Notes: generated by a model not told the origin, from the sequence alone. A stretch of DNA of 64,000 nt from Aquiflexum balticum DSM 16537 (GCF_900176595.1 NZ_LT838813.1:5722001-5786000), one strand, 5' to 3'. Positions 27,431-36,960 are shown, numbered from the stretch's first letter. Made by a program: numbers and translations.

Positions 27431-27506
27431 ATCGATCGATTTTTAATTAATTATTTACACGGGCAAGTGAATTGATAGTCTTATAAAAAGATCACATTTC
27501 ACCAAA

Positions 27507-28544
27507 TCATTTGAACTTGTATCCAATATTTAACACAATACCATAGTCAAAGTTCGTTGTACTTCCTTCCAAAGCCTGACTATCATAATTGGAATAAAAC
27601 TGAAGGCCGAGATTCAGATTGTTTATCACCTCCCAATTGATATTTGCATCGCCATCAAATCTTTTTCTGCCATTTTGATTCAAACCCAAAAATGCTTTTG
27701 GAAAAAAAGTAAAGGAAAGATTCGGAGCGGCATAATGAAAATAAGACAACTTATACTGGAGCGGGATTTCGAATAGATTGCCGGTGCTGTTTCCCTCAAG
27801 GCTTCTCTCCTGGTTCATTACTAGTCCTGAACTCAATATGCCCTGAAGATTGCTTTTGTATAAAAACCTTCGCCCGAAGCCTAGAACTTGCTGAAGACGG
27901 CTGGCCAAACCTAATTCTATATTTCTTTGGTAATTAATCCCCAATCCTACGACCAAGACTGAATTTAAATTATAGAAGGTACCCAAACCTACAGATTCCC
28001 TATCGCGAGTTTTTTCTCCCTGATTATTCGTGAAAATAAATGAACCTGTAAAATTTACCTGGTATTTATCTTCAGTAAATCTCAAATTCCAATCAAAATT
28101 CGTCCTGCCAATATCACTGGATTTGGTATAAGAATAACCGGCCGAAACAGTCCCTTTTATCTTTTTCACAAATCTTTTTTCAAGTGACACCAGGTTATAA
28201 ATGTCCACAATGGGATAGGGTTTTTCTACAAAACCATCATCCACAATAACCTCTCCATAGGTGGTTGATGGTTTCAATATTCCAAAATAAACCTTCTGAT
28301 CTATGGTCTCAATGCGATAGGTACTCTTTGCTGCTTTGATGGTTTTGATCTTGTGATATCTTACGTTTTGTACAGAAAGATCAAGGTCATCAAATTCAAT
28401 AACCCCCAAGGCTATGCTGTTCAACTTACCCACCATAATCTGTCCGTTTCTGAGATAGAGCGTATCCTGTTCCTGAGCAATCGTTTGGAAGCCTGAAAAA
28501 CAAAAAATAACAAAAATAGACAAGTAGAAAATCTTCCAATTCAT
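27507..28544 (-). CDS. DUF481-type outer-membrane protein
   Basis: Protein of 345 residues with a signal peptide (IFVIFCFSGFQTIA, cleaved about residue 23). Residues 24-125 are strand-rich (LYLRNGQIMVGKLNSIALGV), followed by a region with alternating hydrophobic residues and regular turns typical of a small beta-barrel (VSAGYSYTKSSDIG to the final VLNIGYKFK). The layout fits DUF481, outer-membrane proteins sometimes called YdiY-like. Function unknown. Divergent from the next lipoprotein gene over 114 bases. Confidence 0.78.
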   Translation of the reverse strand: MNWKIFYLSIFVIFCFSGFQTIAQEQDTLYLRNGQIMVGKLNSIALGVIEFDDLDLSVQNVRYHKIKTIKAAKSTYRIETIDQKVYFGILKPSTTYGEVIVDDGFVEKPYPIVDIYNLVSLEKRFVKKIKGTVSAGYSYTKSSDIGRTNFDWNLRFTEDKYQVNFTGSFIFTNNQGEKTRDRESVGLGTFYNLNSVLVVGLGINYQRNIELGLASRLQQVLGFGRRFLYKSNLQGILSSGLVMNQERSLEGNSTGNLFEIPLQYKLSYFHYAAPNLSFTFFPKAFLGLNQNGRKRFDGDANINWEVINNLNLGLQFYSNYDSQALEGSTTNFDYGIVLNIGYKFK

Positions 28545-28658
28545 GTGGCTATAAAATGATTTGTATAGGTATTCAAAGGCAATGATGATATATTTATTTT
28601 GGTAAATTTACTAATTTCAGGCCGGAATTAAGAATCACGAATCTAACAAAAATCAAAT

Positions 28659-29291
28659 ATGAAAAAGCATAATTTAATTTTAAGTCTATTGACGATTATC
28701 ATGGTGTCTACCATGATTGCCTGTTCACCATCCACTAAAATAGTAGGATCATGGAAAAGTCCTGAAATAGGAGATAAAAAATACAATGACTTGTTTATTT
28801 TAGCTTTGACGGACAATTTTATCAACCGCAAAACTTTTGAGGAAGATTTTTCTGAAATTCTCGCAGGAAAAGGAATCAAAAGTCTCAGCAGCGTAAATGT
28901 GCTTGATCCGGGTACCAAAATGCAAAACATCAATGAAGATCAGATTGCCGCAATCATTCAAAAAGAAGGTGCAGACGGTGTCATCACCATGGGAGTGATA
29001 GATCAGACCTCTGAGACAAGATATGTCCAAGGCTCTGCCTATCCTACAGGAGGATATCGCTTTAGGGGATACTATGGATATTATGGGGGAATGGCTTACA
29101 GTCCGGGCTATTACACTACTGACAAATCTTATTTTATTGAAATCAAACTTTTTGATGTGAAATCAGGTGATATGATTTGGTCTGCCCAATCGGAAATCAC
29201 CAATCCCGGCAACCTGGAATCCACCGCCATGACATTTTCGAGAGTAGTTGTGGAAAGAATGATGGAAGACGGTGTTTTGCCAACTAATTGA
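28659..29291 (+). CDS. Lipoprotein of unknown function, Tyr/Gly-rich insert
   Basis: Protein of 210 residues, lipobox MIACSPSTK (Cys at about 22). A GSWKSPEIGDKKYNDLFIL start and a VVVERMMEDGVL end frame a compact alpha/beta domain. In the middle is a Tyr/Gly run (YRFRGYYGYYGGMAYSPGYY, about 130-149). The pattern resembles DUF4136-like Bacteroidota lipoproteins, but I cannot assign it firmly. A terminator follows. Confidence 0.72.
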   Translation: MKKHNLILSLLTIIMVSTMIACSPSTKIVGSWKSPEIGDKKYNDLFILALTDNFINRKTFEEDFSEILAGKGIKSLSSVNVLDPGTKMQNINEDQIAAIIQKEGADGVITMGVIDQTSETRYVQGSAYPTGGYRFRGYYGYYGGMAYSPGYYTTDKSYFIEIKLFDVKSGDMIWSAQSEITNPGNLESTAMTFSRVVVERMMEDGVLPTN

Positions 29292-29325
29292 CATCCCATT
29301 TATCCTTAGAAACCAATTTCTTTAG

Positions 29326-29357
29326 AGCCACTGATCAGCAGTGGCTTTTCTTTTTTC
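29326..29357 (+). terminator. Intrinsic terminator after the lipoprotein gene
   Basis: AGCCACTG, loop ATCAG, CAGTGGCT, then TTTCTTTTTTC. It overlaps the upstream ATG at 29341 of the next frame, which supports a start at 29416 instead. Confidence 0.88.
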
Positions 29358-29415
29358 TAGGGAGAAAAGGATTTTCAGATTAGGATATTTAATTTTAAGA
29401 AAAATCCAAAAGCTA

Positions 29416-30342
29416 ATGGACAGAAGAAGATTTTCAAAAATAGCAGCTATTTCCATCCTGGGAACCAGTGCGTCTCCCCAAATTCCCGTTTGGTCAAAGT
29501 CCCCTAGTTTCGAAAGTTTCCGGCTTGGCGGACCTGTTTTTGAAAAATATGATTCTCCCGAAGCTTGGGTTTTGGCTCTCAAAAAACTTGGATACCGGGC
29601 GGCTTATTGTCCTGTAGGCCTGAATGCCAAATCCGATGACATCAAAGCTTATGAAAAAGCTGCCAAGGATGCCGATATCCTTATCGCAGAAGTCGGTGCC
29701 TGGTCCAATCCTATCAGCCCCGATCCCAAAATGGCGAAAGAAGCCTTTGAAAAATGTACTGCTTCTTTGGAACTTGCAGATAAGATCGGTGCAAAATGCT
29801 GTGTCAATATTGCAGGATCCCGGCATAGGGAAAACTGGTCAGGACCCCATCCGGATAACTTTTCAGATGAAACCTTTGAAATGATTGTGGAAACCACAAG
29901 AAAGATCATTGATGAAGTAAATCCAACCAGGACATTTTTTACCTTGGAGGCCATGCCATGGATTTTTCCCGAATCCCCTGATGCCTATCTACGTCTGATC
30001 AAAGCCATAAACAGAAAATCCTTTGCCGTACATCTTGATCCAGTGAATATGATGGTCAGTCCGGAGGTATTTTTCCGCAATGGAGAATTGATTAAGGAAA
30101 GTTTCAAAAAGTTGGGTCCTTATATCAAAAGCTGCCATGCCAAAGACCTGATCCTCAAGCAGGGAACTTATATGCCCCAATTCGACGAAGTCAGACCGGG
30201 TATGGGGGCTATGGATTATCGTGTTTTTCTGACCGAACTGAGAAATTTCCCTGAAATCCCTTTAATGATGGAGCATTTGCAGACCGCGGAGGAATATGAG
30301 GCAGGGGCGGATTATATTAGGAAAGTGGCGGGGGAGATGTGA
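29416..30342 (+). CDS. Sugar-phosphate isomerase/epimerase-like TIM-barrel protein with Tat-like signal
   Basis: The ATG at 29416 (MDRRRFSKIAAISILGTSAS) gives 308 residues with an N-terminus resembling a twin-arginine signal. The xylose-isomerase-like barrel follows, with likely metal ligands in FTLEAMPW (Glu), AVHLDPVN (His/Asp), SCHAKD (His) and MMEHLQ (Glu). Such exported members often act on sugar derivatives or cyclitols in Bacteroidota. Substrate unknown. The downstream porin-like genes are convergent. Confidence 0.82.
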   Translation: MDRRRFSKIAAISILGTSASPQIPVWSKSPSFESFRLGGPVFEKYDSPEAWVLALKKLGYRAAYCPVGLNAKSDDIKAYEKAAKDADILIAEVGAWSNPISPDPKMAKEAFEKCTASLELADKIGAKCCVNIAGSRHRENWSGPHPDNFSDETFEMIVETTRKIIDEVNPTRTFFTLEAMPWIFPESPDAYLRLIKAINRKSFAVHLDPVNMMVSPEVFFRNGELIKESFKKLGPYIKSCHAKDLILKQGTYMPQFDEVRPGMGAMDYRVFLTELRNFPEIPLMMEHLQTAEEYEAGADYIRKVAGEM

Positions 30343-30367
30343 ATTTTAATTTTATATCCCCCTTTTT

Positions 30368-31054
30368 CTAAAAAATGAAATTAATTCCAAGTTGGAAATC
30401 GGAACCAAACTTAAAACTAAAAGTTTGTGTCGATGAAATTTGTTGCCACTCATTGAGGCTATTTTGCCTACTTTTGGTTTCACTTGCGCTGAATCCCATC
30501 AGTGGCATGTTCATTTCAATGGAGAGATTTTTAAGAATGCGATAGTGAATTCCAATTGCCAGATCTGCTTCATATTCCCGATAGTTTTCATCCTCTTTTT
30601 GGATATCATTATTATTTACCCGGTTCCTTTCGGAAGTATATCCACCCATTCCGATTCCAGTCTCTACAAAAATTTGAAAATTCTTCTCCAAATTAAAAAA
30701 CCGCCTTCCAAAAACTCCAAATCCTGTTGAGGTCAGATATTGACCATCCAATCTCTCATTGAATTCATCTGGAATATATTCACTGTCAAAACGGTGTCTT
30801 TTGAATATCCCTTCCACACCTACCATCCAATGATCCCTGAGCATATAACCTAAGCCAGGAGAGAGGGTATAGGTTTTAAAACTCCTATTTGATATAGGAT
30901 AGGAAGTAAGTGAATTATCATCCATAGCATAATGGTTGGAACTATAATTTATTCCCGCATTTCCCCGAAGAAACCATGACCCCTTTTCCATTTGTGCCCA
31001 ACTAGCCTGTGCTGTTGTTGCCAGCAATACCAATATCAGTAACTTTATTTTCAT
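30368..31054 (-). CDS. Porin-like outer-membrane beta-barrel protein (second of a tandem pair)
   Basis: Protein of 228 residues: signal peptide (ILVLLATTAQASWA), then KGSWFLRGNAGINYSSNHYA and a series of short amphipathic strands ending in an aromatic residue (LGINFIF). About eight to ten strands are expected, as in OmpX/OmpW-sized barrels. It overlaps the preceding gene by four bases (ATGA), and the two proteins share the same plan (GSWFLRGNAG versus GDWMLGGTLN), so they arose by tandem duplication. Confidence 0.82.
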   Translation of the reverse strand: MKIKLLILVLLATTAQASWAQMEKGSWFLRGNAGINYSSNHYAMDDNSLTSYPISNRSFKTYTLSPGLGYMLRDHWMVGVEGIFKRHRFDSEYIPDEFNERLDGQYLTSTGFGVFGRRFFNLEKNFQIFVETGIGMGGYTSERNRVNNNDIQKEDENYREYEADLAIGIHYRILKNLSIEMNMPLMGFSASETKSRQNSLNEWQQISSTQTFSFKFGSDFQLGINFIF

Positions 31055-31716
31055 CGTTTGTTAATAAAAAAGTTGATCCCTAAAAAAATTGATGTGGTGT
31101 TGATCCCGAATTGAAAATTATGCCTGCTGTCACTTGATTCAACGTTGGGTTGATCTTCCCTGCTGACTTCGTAAGAATACGAAATGGGGCTTATCAAGGC
31201 TTCTATCGCAAACCATTTTTTTGGAAAATAAGAGATACCACCATAGCCTCTGATTCCTAAGCCATTTGTGTTATATTTTCGTTCTCCGATAATCTGATTT
31301 GAGATTTCATAAAAATTTCTATGAAAATAGTTGATATTCCCCTGGGCAAAAAAGTAAACCTTATCTGTAATTGAAAAGTATTTCCTGGTAATCGCGCCGA
31401 TACCTATTATTTGTGACTTTTGCCTGAAAATGAGTTCGTTGGTATTTTGCAAATGATTGGTCCAATTATATCCCTGATACGAAACGTTCATTCCAACCAA
31501 CAAATCCTTTTTCACAAATTTCCCAACTTGGGGAGAAATGCTATAGCTTAGGTATTTATACAAGTTTTTATTTGTGGTAGTGGGCTCTGATTGACTATCA
31601 TGATTGATACTAAAGTTCAGTGTTCCTCCCAGCATCCAATCCCCTTCATCAGTTTGGGCTGCCAAAGATTGAATTAATCCTGAAGTTAGGAGAATAAATA
31701 GTAGTTTTAGTTTCAT
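31051..31716 (-). CDS. Porin-like outer-membrane beta-barrel protein (first of a tandem pair)
   Basis: The ATG at 31716 (MKLKLLFILLTSGLIQSLAA) gives 221 residues with a proper signal peptide; an in-frame ATG at 31755 adds 13 residues that do not look like a signal. The mature protein has the same layout as its downstream neighbour, including a central glycine-rich strand (NGLGIRGYGGISYFPKKWFA) and a final strand SIFLGINFFINKR. The two genes form an operon with a four-base overlap. The spacer 31756-32141 upstream holds no convincing gene. Confidence 0.82.
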   Translation of the reverse strand: MKLKLLFILLTSGLIQSLAAQTDEGDWMLGGTLNFSINHDSQSEPTTTNKNLYKYLSYSISPQVGKFVKKDLLVGMNVSYQGYNWTNHLQNTNELIFRQKSQIIGIGAITRKYFSITDKVYFFAQGNINYFHRNFYEISNQIIGERKYNTNGLGIRGYGGISYFPKKWFAIEALISPISYSYEVSREDQPNVESSDSRHNFQFGINTTSIFLGINFFINKR

Positions 31717-32141
31717 GGCACAATAAAACATTGCTTTTGCCTTAAAACAAAACAATAGTTACAATTTATTTTGAGGCAGGCTGAAGCCAATATTCAAAAA
31801 AAATGAGTCTTAGCCACTGATGAACATTCTCTCAAATGGAATTGGGCGGCAGCGGTCCCTTATCTTAGCCAAAGAAGTGAAAGAGACGAGGTATTTTTTA
31901 AAAACTGAACTTTGGAAAAGAGCCAAAAGGTACAAAGTAAAAAAACTAATCAAACTAAATGACTTTTGAATATAAGGAGGGAAAGTGAATTTCGGGACAA
32001 AGGAGTTTGAATTCCTTAACTTACTTTTCAAAAATCAATGATTGTGGAAGCATAAGAAGAAAGGATTTTTTTGACTTGAAACGCATTGTCCTAAAATCCT
32101 TAAATCAGCCTAATATTTTATTTAAAATAAGCAAAAACCTT

Positions 32142-32435
32142 TCACCCCTCCCATTTCCTCAACCTTCTTTTTAGGGTCAGATTATCCTCTTGCAGTTTTT
32201 CAATCTTATTCAAAAGATCGATCACTATCTCCACTCCATTTGGGCTGAGTTCCAAATCCTTGTACAGCCGGACCATCCGTTCCAATTGGCCAAGTTTCTC
32301 TTCTTCCAGATACAATTCTGATTCCTCTTCTACGACTTCGACCAATCCCAATTCCTGAAAAGAAAATATCAGCTTTGACTCAATATGGTGATATTGACAA
32401 AAAGTGGAGATGGCAATATATTTAGTCTCTTCCAT
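32142..32435 (-). CDS. cbpM: Chaperone modulator CbpM
   Basis: Starting at 32435 ([20 protein letters not shown]) the protein has 97 residues, the usual CbpM/YccV length. The MerR-like first half ([20 protein letters not shown]) and helical second half ([20 protein letters not shown], then [12 protein letters not shown]) match the family. In enterobacteria CbpM binds the J-domain of CbpA and inhibits it. Its start lies 14 bases inside the end of the dnaJ-like gene, consistent with a cbpA-cbpM operon. Confidence 0.88.
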   Translation of the reverse strand: MEETKYIAISTFCQYHHIESKLIFSFQELGLVEVVEEESELYLEEEKLGQLERMVRLYKDLELSPNGVEIVIDLLNKIEKLQEDNLTLKRRLRKWEG

Positions 32436-33342
32436 GATTTCTGATGTTTGACAGTTGTGTGAACAATTCCTTTTCTTTTTCTGAGAGCGATTTGGGAATC
32501 TCCACCTGATAGGTGATATACAGATCTCCAAATTTACCTTCCTGCCTATACACAGGAAAACCTTTCCCCTTTAGCCTGACCTTGGTATCGTTTTGAGTAC
32601 CGGGACTGACTTTGAGTTTTACCTTGCCATCCATGGTAGGAACTGTGATTTCTCCTCCCAAAACAGCCTTATAAAGATCCACTTCGACCTTTTTGTACAA
32701 ATCATTTCCTTCCCTGACAAACTCGGTATCATTTTGGACGACAAAGGAAATATACAGGTCACCTTTCGGCCCCCCATTTATACCCTCACCGCCGTAGCCA
32801 CGGATTTTAATGGTTTGCCCATCTTCCACTCCGGCTTGAATCGTCAGCCTTATATTTTTGCCATTCACCGTCAGCGTCTGCTTATGTGTCCTATACACAT
32901 CCGAAAGCTTCAAGTGCAGTTCTGCTTTGTAATCGGAGCCTTTATACCTCACCCCTTCCCTACCTGAACTTTGAAAACCACCGGAAGCACCTCCACCAAA
33001 CATGGAACTGAAAAAATCAGAAAAATCCTCTTCTGTAAAATGGCCTGAATATGCCCTGCTACTGCCCTGCCCACTTGGGCGGGATTGCCTGCGCCCACTT
33101 TTTTCAAACTCCTCGGCATGCTTCCAATCCTTTCCATATTGATCGTACTTTTTCCTTTTTTCCGGATCACTCAGCACCTCATTGGCTTCATTGATCTGCT
33201 TGAATTTGGTCTCTGCTTCCTTGTCATTGGGGTTCAGGTCAGGATGGTACTTTCGGGCCAACTTTCGGTAGGCTTTTTTGATCTCATCGGCTGAAGCTTT
33301 TTTATCAATTTCCAGAATCTTGTAATAATCAATGAATTCCAT
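32422..33342 (-). CDS. cbpA: CbpA-type DnaJ co-chaperone
   Basis: With the ATG at 33342 ([20 protein letters not shown]) the protein is 306 residues; an ATG at 33390 adds 16 residues ahead of the J-domain. HPD is at 33-35 in [15 protein letters not shown] Gly/Ser/Phe-rich linker (about 75-130) leads to the substrate-binding C-terminal domains. The zinc-finger CxxCxGxG repeats of true DnaJ are absent, so this is the CbpA type. It delivers clients to DnaK and stimulates its ATPase. Confidence 0.93.
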   Translation of the reverse strand: MEFIDYYKILEIDKKASADEIKKAYRKLARKYHPDLNPNDKEAETKFKQINEANEVLSDPEKRKKYDQYGKDWKHAEEFEKSGRRQSRPSGQGSSRAYSGHFTEEDFSDFFSSMFGGGASGGFQSSGREGVRYKGSDYKAELHLKLSDVYRTHKQTLTVNGKNIRLTIQAGVEDGQTIKIRGYGGEGINGGPKGDLYISFVVQNDTEFVREGNDLYKKVEVDLYKAVLGGEITVPTMDGKVKLKVSPGTQNDTKVRLKGKGFPVYRQEGKFGDLYITYQVEIPKSLSEKEKELFTQLSNIRNHGRD

Positions 33343-33707
33343 ATTTTCCCACAATAAAAGTTTGTTTTCACTCTTTCTTTCCGATTTCAATTTAATTCAG
33401 ATTGGCGGAAAAATCCAGTAAAAAGAGGTTATTAAAAATGGCAGAATCTTGTAGTGGAGATTTTTTGTATGCCTAGCGGTTTAGCGGAAAGTGCAGTTAA
33501 AGAATTAGGCTAATTCCTTTTGATCAACCAATACATGAAAGGTCCAAAAGATAATCAGCGAGACCATTTTTCCATACCCAGATTTAACTCTTGCTGAGTG
33601 TATATGGAAAAATTTAATGCTATTACTAAAAGATTAAAAAAACACCATTCATATTTCTAATAGTAAAATCTGAAAATAGTCTTGAATAAAATGTTATGGA
33701 AGTATCA

Positions 33708-33770
33708 AGAAAAAGTGCTGGCCAAGGGTTCAAACCTTTTTGATTTGAACTCTTGGCCAGCACTTTTTCT
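33708..33770. terminator. Very long hairpin with terminator ends
   Basis: Arms of 27 bases (33708-33734 and 33744-33770) pair fully apart from one G-T; the loop is CCTTTTTGA. The stem core is GTGCTGGCCAAG, flanked by A5 and T5 runs, so it can terminate on both strands. It lies about 100 bases after the baeRF stop on minus. The rest of 33391-33867 shows nothing convincing. Confidence 0.8.
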
Positions 33771-33867
33771 ATTGTGACTAACATTAGTTAAATTAAAGAA
33801 ACTTATTCTTAAGGACTATTCTTCCTGATTTAACTTTTTGAAGCAACTTTTTAAAGTTGAGGAATGA

Positions 33868-35034
33868 TCAATACCGATAAATCGCAGCCAATCCGGTTTC
33901 AGTAGGAATTTTCTCCGCAGGCATCATGATGACTTTACCTCCCATTTTAAGAACCAGTTCACCCATATCGTCCAAAAGATCATCCACTCTTGGATTATCA
34001 ATATCTTTTTTCTGGGTATTCCCTGTCTCCAAGTTGGTTATCCTTGCCGCAATCACTTTATCAGATTCCAACAACAAGGTATCAATTCTGCCTTCTACTG
34101 CCGCAATGGCCAATTCTTTATAATCATCACTGCCCTTTCCGTCAGCTCTAGCCTGTTCAAATTTCTCCACCCATAAATCCAATGTCTTTTGGTATTCAGG
34201 TTCCATGACCTCCCAGGCCAATTCTATCAATTTCTCTTCTGAAACTGATTTTGGATTAACTTTAATGCCATGGGACAGAAGCAAGGGATTTTCATTTAAC
34301 TTCTGAAAAAGATTATGGTGTTCTGGAAGGGCCGCCAAAATGAGGGGCAATCCCGAAGGTTTTGAGTAGTTCTCATGTATGGCCTTTCCGATTTCTCTGA
34401 AAAAGCGTTCGGCATCAATGTCTGTTTCTTCTTTTTTTCCCCCATGACCATGGCGCATCACAGAACTTTCCCCACTTGTGCCTCCATAGGAAGCAACTGT
34501 AGTATGTTTGTCAGTCAGTTCATATCCAAGCGCCTCTTCTATGGTTTTTGGAACAGCCGCCATCAGATCAACTTCAGTAAGATAATGTCGGTTACCTTCA
34601 TATAAGGATATATCATGCAGGCTTAAGCCCAAAACGTGAAAACGATCTACGGATTGCAGGTACTTCCGAAGTGGTTTGGTGTGAAAACTATCTGCTACAA
34701 TGGCGAGTGGTTCTACCGGGATCTGCAATTTCACAATTTCCATGACGCTGGCTGAACTGAATATTGCCAAACCCTCAAGTGTCATGTTCCAAATTTTGGG
34801 ATCATCGATCAGTTCCTCCAATGGCGCTATAAATTCATTGGTTTCATCATTCGAATATCTTTGAAGTAAGGAAGTCTGTATTTCTTTCAGGAGATTTTTA
34901 TATCTGATCGGATCCTGTTGGTTTTCGGGATGGCTTCTGTGCGTTGGCATGTAAATGGAAATACAGGGTTCTTCATTTTTTGACAAAAGCTGCTGAACCA
35001 ATTTTTCAGTAAGTAATTTCATGGGATTTGGCAT
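33868..35034 (-). CDS. baeRF-type protein (bacterial archaeo-eukaryotic release-factor-like)
   Basis: Protein of 388 residues; an ATG at 35022 (MKLLTEKLVQQLLS) is an alternative start. The N-terminal CISIYMPTHRSHPENQQDPI is characteristic of baeRF proteins, which resemble the middle and C-terminal parts of eRF1. A His/Gly/Ser stretch (SVMRHGHGGKKEET) lies near residue 195. The C-terminal domain includes ELVLKMGGKVIMMPAEKIP. The family is thought to act on stalled or hibernating ribosomes, but biochemical proof is limited. The gene is isolated. Confidence 0.8.
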   Translation of the reverse strand: MPNPMKLLTEKLVQQLLSKNEEPCISIYMPTHRSHPENQQDPIRYKNLLKEIQTSLLQRYSNDETNEFIAPLEELIDDPKIWNMTLEGLAIFSSASVMEIVKLQIPVEPLAIVADSFHTKPLRKYLQSVDRFHVLGLSLHDISLYEGNRHYLTEVDLMAAVPKTIEEALGYELTDKHTTVASYGGTSGESSVMRHGHGGKKEETDIDAERFFREIGKAIHENYSKPSGLPLILAALPEHHNLFQKLNENPLLLSHGIKVNPKSVSEEKLIELAWEVMEPEYQKTLDLWVEKFEQARADGKGSDDYKELAIAAVEGRIDTLLLESDKVIAARITNLETGNTQKKDIDNPRVDDLLDDMGELVLKMGGKVIMMPAEKIPTETGLAAIYRY

Positions 35035-35214
35035 TTATTTCAATAAATGGTGATAAACAAAAAATAAAGTTGAATTCCACAAACCTAATCAGACCGCTAA
35101 CAGTAACTGTTACATTAATTTTCATAATTATTACATAATTCCTAAGCGGCTCTCTAATGAACATTACTCAAGAAATACCGGAATTATTTTTGAATGTTAT
35201 CAATACAAAAAAAT

Positions 35215-35247
35215 AAAAAACCCGCCTTCTTTTCGAATGCGGGTTTT
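35215..35247 (-). terminator. Intrinsic terminator downstream of the SIMPL gene
   Basis: On minus: CCCGC(A)TTC, loop, GAA(G)GCGGG, then TTTTTTATTTTT. It lies about 140 bases after the SIMPL stop; the rest of 35035-35387 has no gene. Confidence 0.8.
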
Positions 35248-35387
35248 TATTTCAATTTCTAAACTCTAATAAAGATGACTGTAATCTATTCAAACCTTGA
35301 TCAAAATATCAGGGCCAACTTCAGACTTCCTAATTCAAGCAAAAAGTAAATCAAATTAAGTTTTTGGTAAAATCGATATCTTAATAT

Positions 35388-36098
35388 TTACTTTTTAAAT
35401 GTAAATGACACCAATACCTTATCAGTCAGCTTCTGTTCCTCAGGACTGAAGGTGGGTTCCTGACGGGATTCTGCCATATCCATTGCCATCATGGTTTTTG
35501 CCTGTCGCATTACAGGATAAAGGTTGTTACCTCCAGAAGTATAGTTCACTCTATAAACCTGAATATTCTGTATTCCCAATGATTTGGCTATAATATCGGC
35601 TTTTGATCTTGCATCTGCTATAGCCAACTCAAGTAATTTCTGCTCCGAAGATTTGCGTACATTATCAGAGATATTGAATTGGATATTAAAACCCATGTCC
35701 GCTGTTTGGTGCAGGCTTTCGGTGATTTTGACCAGGTCTTTGTCAATGTTTCTTACCCTAACTTTAATATTTTGGGAAGCCACGTAGCCACTGTCTTTGG
35801 AAGTTCCTTTAGCATATACCCTATTCACACTGACATAGTAATTGTCGACTGTAAAGTCGTAATCCTTTACCTTGGTTTTTTTCAGGGCATCTTCGATGGA
35901 TTTTGTTTTCTTGTTCAAAGCATTGGTTACATCTGCGACCTTCATGGCCTTTTCCATCAAATTAAGATGAATAATGGCTTCATCGGGCATAATGCTGATT
36001 TCACTGGTACCTTCCACATCAATCAATGGAATATTTTCCTGGGCGAAGACTGAAACAGCAGATAGTAAAAACAGGGCTGTGATTAGTAGCTTTTTCAT
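35388..36098 (-). CDS. Exported SIMPL (DUF541) domain protein
   Basis: Protein of 236 residues with signal peptide (MKKLLITALFLLSAVSVFAQ). The domain starts with IDVEGTSEISIMPDEAIIHL and includes LAIADARSKADIIAKSLGI, both typical of SIMPL/YggE-like proteins, which have been linked to oxidative-stress resistance and form ring-shaped oligomers. It probably acts in the periplasm. Monocistronic. Confidence 0.9.
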   Translation of the reverse strand: MKKLLITALFLLSAVSVFAQENIPLIDVEGTSEISIMPDEAIIHLNLMEKAMKVADVTNALNKKTKSIEDALKKTKVKDYDFTVDNYYVSVNRVYAKGTSKDSGYVASQNIKVRVRNIDKDLVKITESLHQTADMGFNIQFNISDNVRKSSEQKLLELAIADARSKADIIAKSLGIQNIQVYRVNYTSGGNNLYPVMRQAKTMMAMDMAESRQEPTFSPEEQKLTDKVLVSFTFKK

Positions 36099-36149
36099 AA
36101 TATTGGTTTTTTATTATTTAACGGTAGATTCAAAATTTGGGCCAGTTTT

Positions 36150-36449
36150 TTATGAAAATGGATTACCCTCAGGGTCTTGTCTCATATCCCAAAAATTCAA
36201 TATGACTAATTGACCTTTATAAATTCCGTAAATTATTTTAAAGTATTTCAAAAAATTCAAGCTTCTCACCCCAGGGATTTCAGACTCCTTTCCAATCAAA
36301 GGATTCTCTAGGATAAATAGAATCCTTTGATCTAATTCTTCCTTGATTTTGATAGGGTACGAGTAACTTTGGGTCCTATTTTTCCAATAATCCAGAACAT
36401 TAAAAAATTGGTCTTCAGCCTCATCTGTCCAGATTACTCTTTCATCCAT
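36150..36449 (-). CDS. RelE/ParE-family toxin
   Basis: Protein of 99 residues with the ParE/RelE fold order: VIWTDEAEDQFFNVLDYWKN, ILFILENPLIGKESEIPGVR, LNFLKYFKIIYGIYKGQLVI and a terminal FWDMRQDPEGN. In place of the more usual H-R pair the C-terminus has WDMRQDP, common in ParE-like toxins. Its start overlaps the antitoxin gene by 16 bases. The target (ribosome or gyrase) cannot be decided from sequence. Confidence 0.88.
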   Translation of the reverse strand: MDERVIWTDEAEDQFFNVLDYWKNRTQSYSYPIKIKEELDQRILFILENPLIGKESEIPGVRSLNFLKYFKIIYGIYKGQLVILNFWDMRQDPEGNPFS

Positions 36450-36661
36450 TTTTCAAACCTGTTATCAATTTCTTTCTGTGTCTTTACTTTGCCTGTTACA
36501 AACTGGTCTTTAGCCTTCAATATAGATGACATTTGCTTGTCTGAAAAAACAGCATTGTCTTCTTGAATTTCTTTTTCAAGGAATTCAAAAATTCTACCTA
36601 ATAGACTATCATCATCAGTCTGCTCGATCAGTGTAATTATTTTTTCTTTTAAAGTTTCCAC
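36434..36661 (-). CDS. Antitoxin partner of the RelE/ParE-type toxin
   Basis: Protein of 75 residues, acidic and helical (IITLIEQTDDDSLLGRIFEF), with a basic C-terminal tail (IDNRFEKWMKE) that would wrap the toxin. It precedes and overlaps the toxin gene, the normal order. It resembles no classical DNA-binding antitoxin domain, so autoregulation is uncertain. Confidence 0.82.
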   Translation of the reverse strand: METLKEKIITLIEQTDDDSLLGRIFEFLEKEIQEDNAVFSDKQMSSILKAKDQFVTGKVKTQKEIDNRFEKWMKE

Positions 36662-36882
36662 TATTAATTCTTAAGCCAATTTGTTGTTTGAATATACGGA
36701 ATTCTGGCACTAGACAAAATTATAACAATCGTTTATTTTCAATCATATAACTAGGTTGTCTAATATAAATGGCTAACCCATTTAAATAGGATTGATGTTC
36801 TATAGATTTTGGTCAAAACTTAAACCAGTTTTTTCAGGATTCAGTTTTCAGAAGGAATTAAAGGGAGTTAGGATACCCTGCT

Positions 36883-36960
36883 AACTGAGAACTACTGCAA
36901 ACTGAGACTGCCCACTGCAACTGAAAACTACCTACTGCCCACTGAGACCGCCTACTGCCC
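36883..36960. repeat. ACT-centred repeat with mostly 7-base period, entering the tyrA 3' end
   Basis: ACT starts at 36884, 36891, 36894, 36901, 36907, 36914, 36920, 36927, 36934 and 36941: steps are mostly 7 (some 6 or 3). The right end covers the tyrA stop codon and last two codons. Spacer 36662-36882 shows nothing else. Confidence 0.7.

Noticed and set aside
31810-32031. 73-codon minus-strand frame between the porin-like genes and cbpM
   Set aside because: Aromatic and Ser-rich without signal peptide logic; it looks like translation of an AT-rich intergenic repeat. No supporting start or terminator.
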